A stretch of 51,643 nucleotides of DNA. Origin: a virus. Below, piece by piece: positions 22,910 to 31,581 of the stretch. The DNA lies in the IMG/VR virus record IMGVR_UViG_3300033571_009592, positions 1 to 51,643 of that record; one strand, given 5' to 3'. The stretch's first letter is position 1. Every line of letters starts with the position of its first letter. The translations under genes were made by a program, and so were the position numbers. A model generated the notes under the pieces. It did no database searches and was not told the DNA's origin. It saw only the letters and a list, made by a program, of their open reading frames with translations.

Positions 22910-24426
22910 GGTTAAATAAAGATAAAATTAAAAGAATAATATCTGAAATGAGGTTTGATGGTAAATCCACAGGACTTTTTTCTGATGAAGAACCAAAAGA
23001 AACTAATGAATTCTTTGATAAATTAAAGGATAAATGGAGTTCTTTTATGGGTGCAGCTAAAAGAGAAGGAAGAGAAACTGGTGAGGCTGCTAGAATATTA
23101 AAAAGATATGTGACAGATAGGGAAAGTGTAACACCGAAAGAGTTATCATTTTTAAAGTCACAATCTATGGACTTATTAAGAATTGTTAGTATATTAGGTT
23201 TGGGCGCAGTATCCGCTGCCATACCAATTGCATTAGAAAAACTTTTAAATAAAGGTGGTATGAGTATAATGCCTAAAAGTCATTTAGATATGAATAACGA
23301 AGATGAAACATTAGACGAAAGTAAAAAGAAAAAAAATAAACTATGTGCTAGAGGAGTTAGTGCGGCGAAATCTAAATACGATGTTTATCCTTCAGCTTAT
23401 GCCAATGGATACGCGGTTCAAGTATGTAAAGGTAAGATTGCTGGGTTAGATGGTAAGAAAAGATGTAGTGGTAGTTATTGTAGTGGTAAAAGAAACGAAT
23501 CCTATAATTTTGATGATATAGAAATTGCAAATAGATTGGATGAGGATTTAGCAGTTTGGTTTGGTACTAAGAAAAAAGGTAAAGGTTCTAAACAACCACA
23601 AGGACCTTGGGTAAATATATGTAGAAAAAAAGAAGGTGGTGGACATCCTGAATGTGGTAGAGGTGATTCGGATAAAGGTGGTTACCCTGTTTGTAGAGCA
23701 AAAAGTGTTGCAGCTAGAATGAGTCAATCTGAAAAAGATTCAGCTTGTAGACGTAAAAGAGAGCGAGAGAAGACAGATGGTAAATCAGGTAAAGGACAAA
23801 CGCCTAGTCCAATTAAAATTAAAAATTATAAATCTAAGAAAAATGAATCTTTAAATATTAATAGAATGTTAATTACTGAAAGTAGAACTATTATTAGTGA
23901 AGGTTTAAAATATCATATAGATAATCAAATACCATTGACAGAAACGATTTATAGGTATGGTAGTGAATCATTCTTCAAATTGATAAACGAAGTTAGAGAA
24001 TTACATAACAAAGGTAAAATTGATTTATCGTATGAAGATACTGAAATAATAAAAACAGATATTGGTAAACAAGCTATCTATGAAGGTAAAAAAGTATGGT
24101 TAGATATACCATTTGAGGATAACCAATTAAATGAGGCGGAGTATAAAGGTAAGAAGGTTGAACTAAGTAAACCTAAAAGAGGTGGTAGTAAAAAGTTTTA
24201 TGTTTATGTAATGTGTAATGGTAAAGTTAAGAAGGTTTCATTCGGTGCAAAATCTGGTGGTGGTAACTTAGCGGTTAAATTAAGAGATCCTAAGGCTAGA
24301 AAAGCATTTGCAGATAGACATAATTGCCCACAAAAAAATGATAAGTGTAGTGCTGGGTATTGGAGTTGTAGATTACCAAGATACGCAAAACAATTAGGTT
24401 TATCTGGAGGAGGAACTTGGTGGTAA
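22906..24426 (+). CDS. DUF5872-like cysteine-rich virion protein with multiple LxE/IxE sites
   Basis: 506 residues. Tag MRLNKDKIKRIISE, predicted cut after residue 14. Around residues 145-200 lies a DUF5872-like block (LCARGVSAAKSKYDVYPSAY, then KGKIAGLDGKKRCSG); a second cysteine-rich basic block follows (WVNICRKKEGGGHPECGRG, AARMSQSEKDSACRRK). Near residues 320-330 MLITESRTIISE repeats the tag pattern internally. The C-terminal 90 residues (KKVSFGAKSGGGN, RKAFADRHNCPQKN, YWSCRLPRYAKQLG) form a domain I have seen in large-phage proteins. Probably a DNA-associated head protein processed at several sites. Confidence 0.65.
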   Translation: MRLNKDKIKRIISEMRFDGKSTGLFSDEEPKETNEFFDKLKDKWSSFMGAAKREGRETGEAARILKRYVTDRESVTPKELSFLKSQSMDLLRIVSILGLGAVSAAIPIALEKLLNKGGMSIMPKSHLDMNNEDETLDESKKKKNKLCARGVSAAKSKYDVYPSAYANGYAVQVCKGKIAGLDGKKRCSGSYCSGKRNESYNFDDIEIANRLDEDLAVWFGTKKKGKGSKQPQGPWVNICRKKEGGGHPECGRGDSDKGGYPVCRAKSVAARMSQSEKDSACRRKREREKTDGKSGKGQTPSPIKIKNYKSKKNESLNINRMLITESRTIISEGLKYHIDNQIPLTETIYRYGSESFFKLINEVRELHNKGKIDLSYEDTEIIKTDIGKQAIYEGKKVWLDIPFEDNQLNEAEYKGKKVELSKPKRGGSKKFYVYVMCNGKVKKVSFGAKSGGGNLAVKLRDPKARKAFADRHNCPQKNDKCSAGYWSCRLPRYAKQLGLSGGGTWW

Positions 24427-24449
24427 ATAATTAAACAAATAAATACATT

Positions 24450-24968
24450 ATGAAAAGAATAGTAAAATTAACTGAGAATGATATTAGAAACGTAGTTAGA
24501 AAAACTATGAATGAGCTGAATAAATCAACATATGAAAGTGCGGCATCTAAGGCAATAGAAAAAGGTGATGAGGGATTAGCAATGAAATTTTTAAATCATT
24601 CTAATGAAATGGGTATCGATGATATTCAAGGTAATGATTATCATAGTAGGGGAAATAGATATATGTTCTTCTCAAATTTAGAACAAATGAGAAGACAATG
24701 TGATATGTTATTAGATATGGATCCCGAAATGGTTGAAGGTATTTTAGAAAATGGTCATGATTGGGCACAAGATCACATATCTGAAGCTAAAAATAATATG
24801 GATCAGGTGTTTGATTTTTTAATGAACGAAACTAAAAGAAAAGGTAGTGGGTCAACTGAAGATATGATGAACGAAAGGTGGACTCAAAAATATAAAAGAT
24901 CTATAAATTGTAATAACCCAAAAGGTTTTTCACAAAGAGCACATTGCCAAGGTCGTAAAAAAAAATAA
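24450..24968 (+). CDS. Propeptide-tagged protein with basic Cys tail
   Basis: 172 residues. The N-terminus MKRIVKLTENDIRNVV leads to VRKTMNE, a possible M-N-E cut after residue 22; FLMNE and DMMNE occur later. The C-terminus CNNPKGFSQRAHCQGRKKK is a short basic block resembling tails on other large-phage proteins, perhaps DNA- or zinc-binding. Middle helices are acidic. Likely internal head protein. Confidence 0.6.
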   Translation: MKRIVKLTENDIRNVVRKTMNELNKSTYESAASKAIEKGDEGLAMKFLNHSNEMGIDDIQGNDYHSRGNRYMFFSNLEQMRRQCDMLLDMDPEMVEGILENGHDWAQDHISEAKNNMDQVFDFLMNETKRKGSGSTEDMMNERWTQKYKRSINCNNPKGFSQRAHCQGRKKK

Positions 24969-24978
24969 ATATTTAGTT

Positions 24979-26682
24979 ATGAAAAAGAAAATATTAATTA
25001 CTGAAAACCAATTTAAAAAATTATTAAATAAGGGTAGTAAAAGGTATTTAAATGAATCGGAAAATGTTTCTCAAATGAGTAAACCTAGTGGTGATAAACT
25101 AGAGTTTCCTGAATGCCCTGAAGGACAATATTGGGACTTCACCAAAAAAAAATGTGTAGACTATGGTTTTAGTAAATATGATACACCTAAAGTATACACT
25201 GACACTTATAGTGGTATGGATGATTATTTCGCAAAACAAAAAGAATTATTTTATAAACAACTAAATGATACTAGAGAAAAAGATAAAAAAGTAATAGAAC
25301 CTTATTTTAAAAGAGCGAAAGATTATTGGAGAAACAGGTTAAATGATCCAATAACCAGAAGTAAACACAAAGAACAGTTTAATCTAACTGATGAACAAGT
25401 AGAGAATAAATTTAAAAATTATTTAACTGTTATTGATAATACTAAATTAGAAATGATTAATAGATATGGATCATCAAAAGGTACTTACGCATTTATTTCA
25501 GACGCATATATTGATAGTGACTTAAATAAAAGTGGTATGGGTACTATTTTTCAAACAGAATACGACTCTTTGATTAGTGCGGGTAGTAATGAAGTCGCTG
25601 CGTGGTTAGGTAGTTTAGTTTCTACAATTTCGGGTGGTAACGACATAAACGATTGTAGGGTATTCATACCATCACCTTTAATTGGTGTACTTGCATATTA
25701 TGAACAAACTTTTGTGCATGAGATGACACACTTGTTAGATTCTAGGGTTGGACCTTTAACCTCATCAGAGGTTTTGGGAAAATCATTCCCAAAAACAGTA
25801 GATAAAGAAGGGATTTCGGTTGAGGATATAAAGAAATCAAATAAAGTATTGGCTAATTATTCTGTTTATGTTCCTGATGAATCGGATATGGAATTGGATA
25901 TACCGAAAGATTTGAAGTTAGATTTAAATAAAGGTATATCTGACTTTATGAAACTAAGTACTTCATCCACTAAAAAAAATTTATCGGCCGCTAGAGCCAA
26001 AACTATGATAAAAAAATTGTTAAATGTGATGGAAGCAGATAATAATAAATCTTATGATTGTGATTATATGGAAAAAACTGCAAATGTTACAGAAATAAGA
26101 AGTTCTTTAAATCTATCACCTGGTGAAAAACTAGAATGGGCTGGAGTTGTTTTATCTTACTTTAATGACGGATGGGTAGTTACTTCAAATAAAAAACAAC
26201 ATAAAAAAATAGAAACATTACCAGTATACAGAATTTTATCATGTTGGATTTGGAATAATTTTACACCAGATTTACAAACATTATTTGAAAATATTGATAA
26301 TTTTGTGATGAGTAAAGAAGAAAAAGGGATTAAAACTACATCACCATTAAATGATAAAAATTTAGAGTTGGCACATTATATAAGAAAAAACATTAAAGAT
26401 TATATATTTGAGAGAAATGATACTCAGTTACCATTTGAAGAAAATAAAGTAAATGGTTTTTTTATTAGAACATTTTCTAATGATGTTGAAGATACTGAAC
26501 TTGTTTGGCATAGAGATAAGGAAGATAGGGTAGTGGAAAGTGTGGGACATACTGATTGGATGATACAAATAGACAATGAATTACCAAAACCACTTACAGA
26601 AAGAACATTCATACCAAAAGAAAAATATCATAGAGTTATTAAAGGTAGTGGCGATTTAGTGGTTAGGGTTAAAAAATTGTAA
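24979..26682 (+). CDS. Propeptide-tagged zinc metalloprotease with cupin-like C-terminus
   Basis: 567 residues. The tag MKKKILITENQFKKLLNKG continues to RYLNE (predicted cut after residue 26). ECPEGQYWDFTKKKCV (45-60) is a small disulfide-type motif. TFVHEMTHLLDSR contains HEMTH (His247, Glu248, His251), a zincin HExxH site in a helix. The last 80 residues (LVWHRDKEDRVVES, WMIQIDN, RTFIPKEKYHRVIKG) look like a cupin-type barrel. Predicted to be packaged in the capsid and delivered or used during maturation; the protein target is unknown. Confidence 0.7.
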   Translation: MKKKILITENQFKKLLNKGSKRYLNESENVSQMSKPSGDKLEFPECPEGQYWDFTKKKCVDYGFSKYDTPKVYTDTYSGMDDYFAKQKELFYKQLNDTREKDKKVIEPYFKRAKDYWRNRLNDPITRSKHKEQFNLTDEQVENKFKNYLTVIDNTKLEMINRYGSSKGTYAFISDAYIDSDLNKSGMGTIFQTEYDSLISAGSNEVAAWLGSLVSTISGGNDINDCRVFIPSPLIGVLAYYEQTFVHEMTHLLDSRVGPLTSSEVLGKSFPKTVDKEGISVEDIKKSNKVLANYSVYVPDESDMELDIPKDLKLDLNKGISDFMKLSTSSTKKNLSAARAKTMIKKLLNVMEADNNKSYDCDYMEKTANVTEIRSSLNLSPGEKLEWAGVVLSYFNDGWVVTSNKKQHKKIETLPVYRILSCWIWNNFTPDLQTLFENIDNFVMSKEEKGIKTTSPLNDKNLELAHYIRKNIKDYIFERNDTQLPFEENKVNGFFIRTFSNDVEDTELVWHRDKEDRVVESVGHTDWMIQIDNELPKPLTERTFIPKEKYHRVIKGSGDLVVRVKKL

Positions 26683-26732
26683 GATTTTTATTGACTATTA
26701 ACTTAAAAATTCATATTATTAAAATAAAAAAT

Positions 26733-26960
26733 ATGGATAAACCTATTAACCCAAACGAAAGGGTAGTTCACCCATCCCACTATAACAAAGGTATTGAAAT
26801 GTGGGATTATGCCTATTCACATAATTTAGATTTCTTTGAGGGTAACGTAGTAAAATATGTTACTAGATGGAGACATAAGAATGGGATAGAAGACCTAAAG
26901 AAAGCAAAACAATATCTAGATAAACTTATCGAACTTAATGAGGGTAATAGTAGCAGGTAG
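26733..26960 (+). CDS. DUF3310 protein
   Basis: 75 residues containing the DUF3310 signature: HPSHYNKGIEMWDY, FFEGNVVKYVTRWRHKNG and EDLKKAKQYLDKLIE. This family is common in phages and is often called nucleotide-kinase-like without biochemical proof. The frame is open 14 codons upstream, but the ATG at 26733 gives the normal N-terminus. Overlaps the next gene by 23 nt. Confidence 0.88.
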   Translation: MDKPINPNERVVHPSHYNKGIEMWDYAYSHNLDFFEGNVVKYVTRWRHKNGIEDLKKAKQYLDKLIELNEGNSSR

Positions 26961-27285
26961 TAGAGAATTTAATGATTACCCTAAACTTAAAAAGAAGTTA
27001 GATATTATCTTAAAAAATCAAAAAGACATTACTATTATATCCGGAACTGCAAATGGTGCAGATAAATTAGGTGAGAGATACGCCAGTGAAAAACATTATA
27101 ATTTAGAACAATATCCAGCTATGTGGGATTTATTTGGTAAGAAGGCTGGTTATATGAGAAATGAAGAGATGGCAAAAGTTGCAGATGCTTGTGTTGTTTT
27201 TTGGGATGGCGAATCTAAAGGGACTAAACACATGATAGATATATCAAAAAAATATAACCTAAAACTGCGCATTATCACATTTTAA
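26938..27285 (+). CDS. DUF2493 (YspA-like, SLOG-type) protein
   Basis: 115 residues. MRVIVAGSREFNDY, IISGTANGADKLGERYA and VVFWDGESKGTKHMI are the Rossmann-like motifs of DUF2493, part of the SLOG superfamily that binds nucleotides or nucleotide-derived ligands. It overlaps the DUF3310 gene. Given SLOG roles in nucleotide signalling, sensing or sequestering a host signal is possible but speculative. Confidence 0.85.
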   Translation: MRVIVAGSREFNDYPKLKKKLDIILKNQKDITIISGTANGADKLGERYASEKHYNLEQYPAMWDLFGKKAGYMRNEEMAKVADACVVFWDGESKGTKHMIDISKKYNLKLRIITF

Positions 27286-27286
27286 C

Positions 27287-27295
27287 ATATTTATT
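27287..27295 (+). promoter_or_regulatory. ATATTTATT promoter-like motif
   Basis: One-mismatch copy of ATATTTATA, 13 nt before the ATG at 27309. Confidence 0.3.
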
Positions 27296-27308
27296 TCGAA
27301 AATATGTT

Positions 27309-27632
27309 ATGAATTATATAATCGAAGAAATTTATGAAATATCTTGTGATACTGATAAGATATTAACTGTGGTATTTAGATTAGAAGGTGATGGTGAAGA
27401 TTATTACAGAAAATTAGTAGATAGTGATTACTATAACTGGTGTAATGAACATTATATATCTGAAGGTGAAAATTTTTACGAATTAGATATCTATGATGAT
27501 GAAGAATACATGCCTGATTATTTTAATTACGATAAATGGAATATGTATTATTCTAATGAAGACATGGTTATAGACTATATTATGGATAATTACCCATCTT
27601 TAAAAAGTCTACCTTCGGCACAGATAGATTAG
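27309..27632 (+). CDS. Very acidic hypothetical protein
   Basis: 107 residues, about a quarter Asp/Glu with many Tyr (NEHYISEGENFYELDIYDDEE). Compact alternating strands suggest a folded domain; strong acidity is compatible with a DNA mimic, without further support. Convergent with the long minus-strand gene; the two stops overlap by 4 nt. Confidence 0.55.
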   Translation: MNYIIEEIYEISCDTDKILTVVFRLEGDGEDYYRKLVDSDYYNWCNEHYISEGENFYELDIYDDEEYMPDYFNYDKWNMYYSNEDMVIDYIMDNYPSLKSLPSAQID

Positions 27633-29437
27633 TAAACCAAATTAACTATTAAATCTATACCGTTCTCTTCTCCCCATCGTTCAAATTCGATTGAGTGTGG
27701 TTCTCTATCCTCCCACATTTCTATTTGTTCTACGTTAGGGTATCTTAAAACTAATGATCTTAGTGTATTTATTTTACTACCTAATGTATCACCATTACCT
27801 TTGTAATGATATTCATCAAACTGAATATTATGTAACTTTAAAAGTCCTTCTACTTGTTTAGATTGTTGTGGTAGTCTACCTGTCAACATAATAACTAAAG
27901 TATTAGGTTTTTTTAATTCCAACCTATAATCCACTACAGTTTGTTCTATTGGTTGAATATCGAATATTGAATCATCTAAAGATTCTGGTTTACTCCACCA
28001 ACCAATGTGAGGGTATTTTTTTCCAGTAATTTTCTCCCAATGATTTTTACCTTCTTCTGGATGTGGCGTATCCATAAGAGTACCATCAAAATCAAAAATA
28101 GATATTTTAGTTATGTTATTTGTATTTTCTTTAATTAATTTTTTATTAAATCTAACACTTTCATTTAAATCTAAAACACTTCCTTGTATCCAGTTAGTTA
28201 AATCTTCTATTGGAACAAGATGACTTTTACCTTCATAAGTGAATTTAATTTTATTAGAACCTAAATCTACATCGTTACTATAGAATTCTAATTTACCATC
28301 CTCACTTCTATATAAATCTATTTTGTCACTAACTTTTTTCACTAATTTAAATCCTAATTTTTCAATCAGTTCGTTAAACCTTCTTCTATTTTCTAGTAAT
28401 TCTGATAAATCTATATCACCCTCTTCAATTATCGAATCTATTATCCTCCTCAACGTTCTATTAAATTCTGTAACTACATCCTCAATACCTTCTTCATCTA
28501 CCCACTTTTCATAATAAGAATCTTCTAAATAAACACTTGGTTGTATTTCAGCATCTTTTAATTCTGATAAATTTAATAAATTTTTTTCTATAATTATTTG
28601 TACTAAATCCTCATATGGAACTTCTATACAATAAGAACCACTACTACAACTAGCGTCTTTTATATTATATTTTATTTCTGAATCGTATTTCTCTCTTGTT
28701 GATGCGTTTCTACCTCTAGTAACTGCGTAACCCAATTCAGTAGTATAATCAGATACAATAGTGTTATAATATTCTGTAGGTAATATACTATCTAAAAATT
28801 TTGCGATGACACCCGATTCCATTGGGTTTGAGGAATCTTTACCTGGCCAATCATTTTTACCTGCAATCGTTGCTAATTCTTCTAAAAGCTCTATAGTTTC
28901 TTCATTGGTATAGGGATAATTAAATTCATCATCGTCCATTTCATCATAATCATCACCATATGTACTATGTGCTTTGTTATAAACCCATAAATCATTTTCA
29001 TCTAAACCAGAAAAATATTTCTCCCAGTCATCAGAATCTAATTCTAATGTAACAGAATCATCATTCCAAACAATACAAGGTGTCGTACTTCTCCATCCAC
29101 CACATTCTACATTAAACCAGTCACCGTATATTTTTTCTAATTTTTCGTATTCATTGTCATACATATAATCTATGTAATCCGACCTTTCAGAATCAGAATT
29201 AAAAGAACTCATTTTCTTAATAAAAGATAAAAGAGTACTATCATCATATTCTATTTCGTTATAATCCCCCTCACCTTTAGTATAATACCATATAGAGTAT
29301 AAGTGGGCGGCTTCTTTTGAATCTAAACCTAAATCATCCTTTAGGAATTTAAATGCTTTATTTTTATCACTAACATCATATAAATGTTGATCTAAATATG
29401 TTAGAAATTTTATTTCTGGTTTACTTAATTTTCTCAT
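27629..29437 (-). CDS. HAD_SAK-type (RNA-repair-like) HAD domain protein with internal LxE-type site
   Basis: 602 residues. Residues about 442-602 are a HAD domain: IFDFDGTLMDTPH (nucleophile Asp), VIMLTGRLPQQS and MWEDREPHSIEFE, matching the Swiss-Army-Knife RNA-repair-like HAD group. The N-terminus carries the helical module shared with tagged virion proteins (FLKDDLGLDSKEAAHLYSIW) but no N-terminal tag. Just before the HAD domain, RFNKKLIKE resembles a capsid-targeting/cleavage sequence. Hence possibly a virion protein split by the prohead protease, or an RNA 3'-end phosphatase. Has an ATATTTATA motif in its sense orientation. Confidence 0.65.
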   Translation of the reverse strand: MRKLSKPEIKFLTYLDQHLYDVSDKNKAFKFLKDDLGLDSKEAAHLYSIWYYTKGEGDYNEIEYDDSTLLSFIKKMSSFNSDSERSDYIDYMYDNEYEKLEKIYGDWFNVECGGWRSTTPCIVWNDDSVTLELDSDDWEKYFSGLDENDLWVYNKAHSTYGDDYDEMDDDEFNYPYTNEETIELLEELATIAGKNDWPGKDSSNPMESGVIAKFLDSILPTEYYNTIVSDYTTELGYAVTRGRNASTREKYDSEIKYNIKDASCSSGSYCIEVPYEDLVQIIIEKNLLNLSELKDAEIQPSVYLEDSYYEKWVDEEGIEDVVTEFNRTLRRIIDSIIEEGDIDLSELLENRRRFNELIEKLGFKLVKKVSDKIDLYRSEDGKLEFYSNDVDLGSNKIKFTYEGKSHLVPIEDLTNWIQGSVLDLNESVRFNKKLIKENTNNITKISIFDFDGTLMDTPHPEEGKNHWEKITGKKYPHIGWWSKPESLDDSIFDIQPIEQTVVDYRLELKKPNTLVIMLTGRLPQQSKQVEGLLKLHNIQFDEYHYKGNGDTLGSKINTLRSLVLRYPNVEQIEMWEDREPHSIEFERWGEENGIDLIVNLVY

Positions 29438-29453
29438 ATATACATTAATATAT

Positions 29454-29462
29454 TATAAATAT
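29454..29462 (-). promoter_or_regulatory. ATATTTATA promoter-like motif (minus strand)
   Basis: Exact motif on the minus strand, 16 nt upstream of the HAD_SAK-type gene start (29437). Being in gene-sense orientation on the minus strand supports a directional element. Confidence 0.5.
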
Positions 29463-29483
29463 TAAAAAAAATCAATAAAATAT

Positions 29484-29514
29484 TTTGTACATTTAAAAAT
29501 TATACCTATATTTG
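29484..29514 (+). promoter_or_regulatory. Bacteroidota-type promoter
   Basis: TTTG (29484-29487), 19-nt spacer, TATATTTG (29507-29514), 20 nt before the DUF932 start. Confidence 0.8.
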
Positions 29515-29534
29515 TCTAAATAAAACAAAAAATT

Positions 29535-30329
29535 ATGAACTATTTAGATTTAAATCAGATTGGGTCAATTTGTCCTTCGGCACTTACGCAAGTACCGTCA
29601 AATCATTTGTCGAATCATTACAGATTCATTCCTACTACAGAAGTAATCGATCTTTTGGGTGATCAGGGTTGGTTACCAACTCAAGCAGTACAAACCAGAA
29701 GTAGAAAGGGTAATGAGTCTAAGTCACCATTTAAAAAACATATGATTCGTTTTAGAAATGAAGAAAACATTAAAATTGCTAGAGAAATCGGTGATACACA
29801 TCCAGAGATTCTATTAACAAATTCTCACGATGGTAGTTCTTCATTTAAATTTCACGTTGGTTTATTTCGTTTGGTGTGTTCTAATGGATTGGTTATTGCG
29901 GATAAGACTTTTGATCAGTTCAGAGTAATGCACAAAGGGTTCCAATCAGAGGATATTATGAATGTTGTTGGTATGACAACTGAAAAGATTCCTTCGGTTG
30001 TTGGTAAGGTTCAAAGTATGATGTCAAAAGAACTTACCTTAACACAACAATACGATTTCGCTAAGATGGTAGCTGATCAAAGATGGGGTGAAGATAAAAT
30101 GATTGATGTTAATCAAATGTTATCTATTCGTAGACAAGAAGATGCAGGAAATGACTTATGGAGTGTCTTCAATAGAGTTCAGGAAAATATGTTACAAGGT
30201 GGAACATTGATTGTAACTCCAAAAGATAATGGTAGTGTTAGGAGATCACGTAGTAGAGCAATACGATCAATCGAACAGAATTTGGAGGTTAATAAAATGT
30301 TGTGGAGTTTGTCTGAATCAATTTTATAA
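29535..30329 (+). CDS. DUF932 phage/plasmid-like protein
   Basis: 264 residues of the DUF932 family: FIPTTEVIDLLGDQGW, HMIRFRNEEN, PEILLTNSHDGSSSF and FRLVCSNGLVI are typical. DUF932 proteins occur on phages and plasmids; function is unknown, with suggested DNA-related roles. A monocistronic unit with its own promoter (29484-29514) and terminator (30353-30382). Confidence 0.88.
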   Translation: MNYLDLNQIGSICPSALTQVPSNHLSNHYRFIPTTEVIDLLGDQGWLPTQAVQTRSRKGNESKSPFKKHMIRFRNEENIKIAREIGDTHPEILLTNSHDGSSSFKFHVGLFRLVCSNGLVIADKTFDQFRVMHKGFQSEDIMNVVGMTTEKIPSVVGKVQSMMSKELTLTQQYDFAKMVADQRWGEDKMIDVNQMLSIRRQEDAGNDLWSVFNRVQENMLQGGTLIVTPKDNGSVRRSRSRAIRSIEQNLEVNKMLWSLSESIL

Positions 30330-30352
30330 AACAATAATCCTTTAATAAAATT

Positions 30353-30382
30353 ATGGGGAGATTTTCTCCCCATTTTTTTTTT
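30353..30382 (+). terminator. Rho-independent terminator after DUF932
   Basis: ATGGGGAG (30353-30360) and CTCCCCAT (30366-30373) form an 8-bp stem with loop ATTTT, followed by nine T. Confidence 0.9.
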
Positions 30383-30412
30383 GCGATATTATGTACTTTT
30401 ACGTAGTAAAAT

Positions 30413-30421
30413 ATATTTATA
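30413..30421 (+). promoter_or_regulatory. ATATTTATA promoter-like motif
   Basis: Exact motif 15 nt before the ATG at 30437 and 30 nt downstream of the DUF932 terminator. Confidence 0.5.
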
Positions 30422-30436
30422 TTATAAACATTTAAA

Positions 30437-31039
30437 ATGATTGAAATTACTATTGCATTTATAACTGGGGTGATAAGCCCAATTACAGTAATGTTAGTTA
30501 AAAACTGGTTAGATAAAAATAAAAAGAAACATGATCCAGTAGCGGAAACTTTAATGGTTAGTGAATTAGTTACCCACAAAATGGATGAAATTAGAGAAGG
30601 TGTTAAAGGTGATAGAGTGTGGGTTACGCAATTTCATAATGGAGGACACTTCTATCCGACTGGTAAGTCAATAACTAAATTCTCTATAATATATGAAACG
30701 GTATCAGTAGAGGTTAATTCGATACAATCTAATTTACAGAATATACCAGTTAATTTATTTTCTAAAGCACTAAATGAATTAGTAACAAATGACGTTATTG
30801 AAATTCCTGACTTTAAAGATGAAACGATACCCACATATGGTTTAAAATATATTGCGGAAGAGAATGGCTGTAAATCTGGTTATTTGTTTGCGATAAAAAC
30901 TATTGATGATAGATTCATTGGTGTCTTAGGAATTGACTTCACGAAGAAAAAAGTAAAATTAGATGACGATGTAATCAACAATATTATGATACAAGTGTCT
31001 TCTCTTGGTGGGGTACTAATGAATCATTTAAAAGGATAA
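30437..31039 (+). CDS. Membrane-anchored GAF-like protein
   Basis: 200 residues. One membrane segment at about 4-22, a basic linker (WLDKNKKKHDP), a helix, then an alpha/beta domain with DRVWVTQFHNGGHFYPTG and FAIKTIDDRFIGVLGIDF, in the order expected for a GAF-type sensor fold. Ligand unknown. The last 56 nt overlap the convergent gene at 30984-31496, which is unusual. Confidence 0.6.
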   Translation: MIEITIAFITGVISPITVMLVKNWLDKNKKKHDPVAETLMVSELVTHKMDEIREGVKGDRVWVTQFHNGGHFYPTGKSITKFSIIYETVSVEVNSIQSNLQNIPVNLFSKALNELVTNDVIEIPDFKDETIPTYGLKYIAEENGCKSGYLFAIKTIDDRFIGVLGIDFTKKKVKLDDDVINNIMIQVSSLGGVLMNHLKG

Positions 31040-31496
31040 ACCAAATAGGTATATCCCTATTAGTCCATTTAGAAAAATCTTTTTTGTATTTTAAATAATA
31101 TTCTCTGTAGGATTCTATTGCATCACCTATTTTACATTCATCAGGCATTGCTAAAGCAAATGATGTGATGTCACCTTTTTCTTTAATGTTTGGGGTGTTT
31201 AAAAGACACCATTCTATAATATCTTGTGATTTATGTCTTTTACCATATCTATGACTATATTCTGCACATAATTCTATACCCAAATCACATAACCAAATAT
31301 AATTCTCTATACATTCTCTAGCCCATATAGAACAGGGATGATTTCTGTGTGATAACTTATATGGCGCATCTCCACCAGTCATATGGTGTACCCCACATAA
31401 CAATTGAGCGGTTTCTAAAATCATCTTAACAACATGTTTGTCATTATGCATTTGAGCCGCAATTTTTGGATTGGTGTCTAAAACAAATATATTCAT
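30984..31496 (-). CDS. Conserved phage protein (MNIFVLD...DKHVVKM family)
   Basis: 170 residues. MNIFVLDTNPKIAAQMH, NDKHVVKMILETAQLLCG, SHRNHPCSIWAR and EYSHRYGKRHKS form a pattern I recognise from uncharacterised proteins of large phages. Conserved His, Cys and Asp residues suggest an enzyme or metal site. Convergent overlap of 56 nt with the GAF-like gene. Confidence 0.65.
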   Translation of the reverse strand: MNIFVLDTNPKIAAQMHNDKHVVKMILETAQLLCGVHHMTGGDAPYKLSHRNHPCSIWARECIENYIWLCDLGIELCAEYSHRYGKRHKSQDIIEWCLLNTPNIKEKGDITSFALAMPDECKIGDAIESYREYYLKYKKDFSKWTNRDIPIWFILLNDSLVPHQEKTLVS

Positions 31497-31547
31497 AATA
31501 AATTTTTATACAAAAATATAAAAAAAAATGGAATTAAAAAATATATA

Positions 31548-31578
31548 TTGATTTTTTTAAATAAATTCACTAATATTG
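31548..31578 (+). promoter_or_regulatory. Weak Bacteroidota-type promoter (leaderless)
   Basis: TTG (31548-31550), 20-nt spacer, TAATATTG (31571-31578; one mismatch from TAnnTTTG), then 3 nt to the ATG at 31582. The same TAATATTG variant is found before the DoxX gene. Confidence 0.5.
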
Positions 31579-31581
31579 AGT

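Noticed and set aside
22839-23222. Minus-strand 127-codon ORF across the 22316/22906 junction
   Set aside because: Antisense shadow; the plus-strand genes overlap by 4 nt and both carry propeptides.
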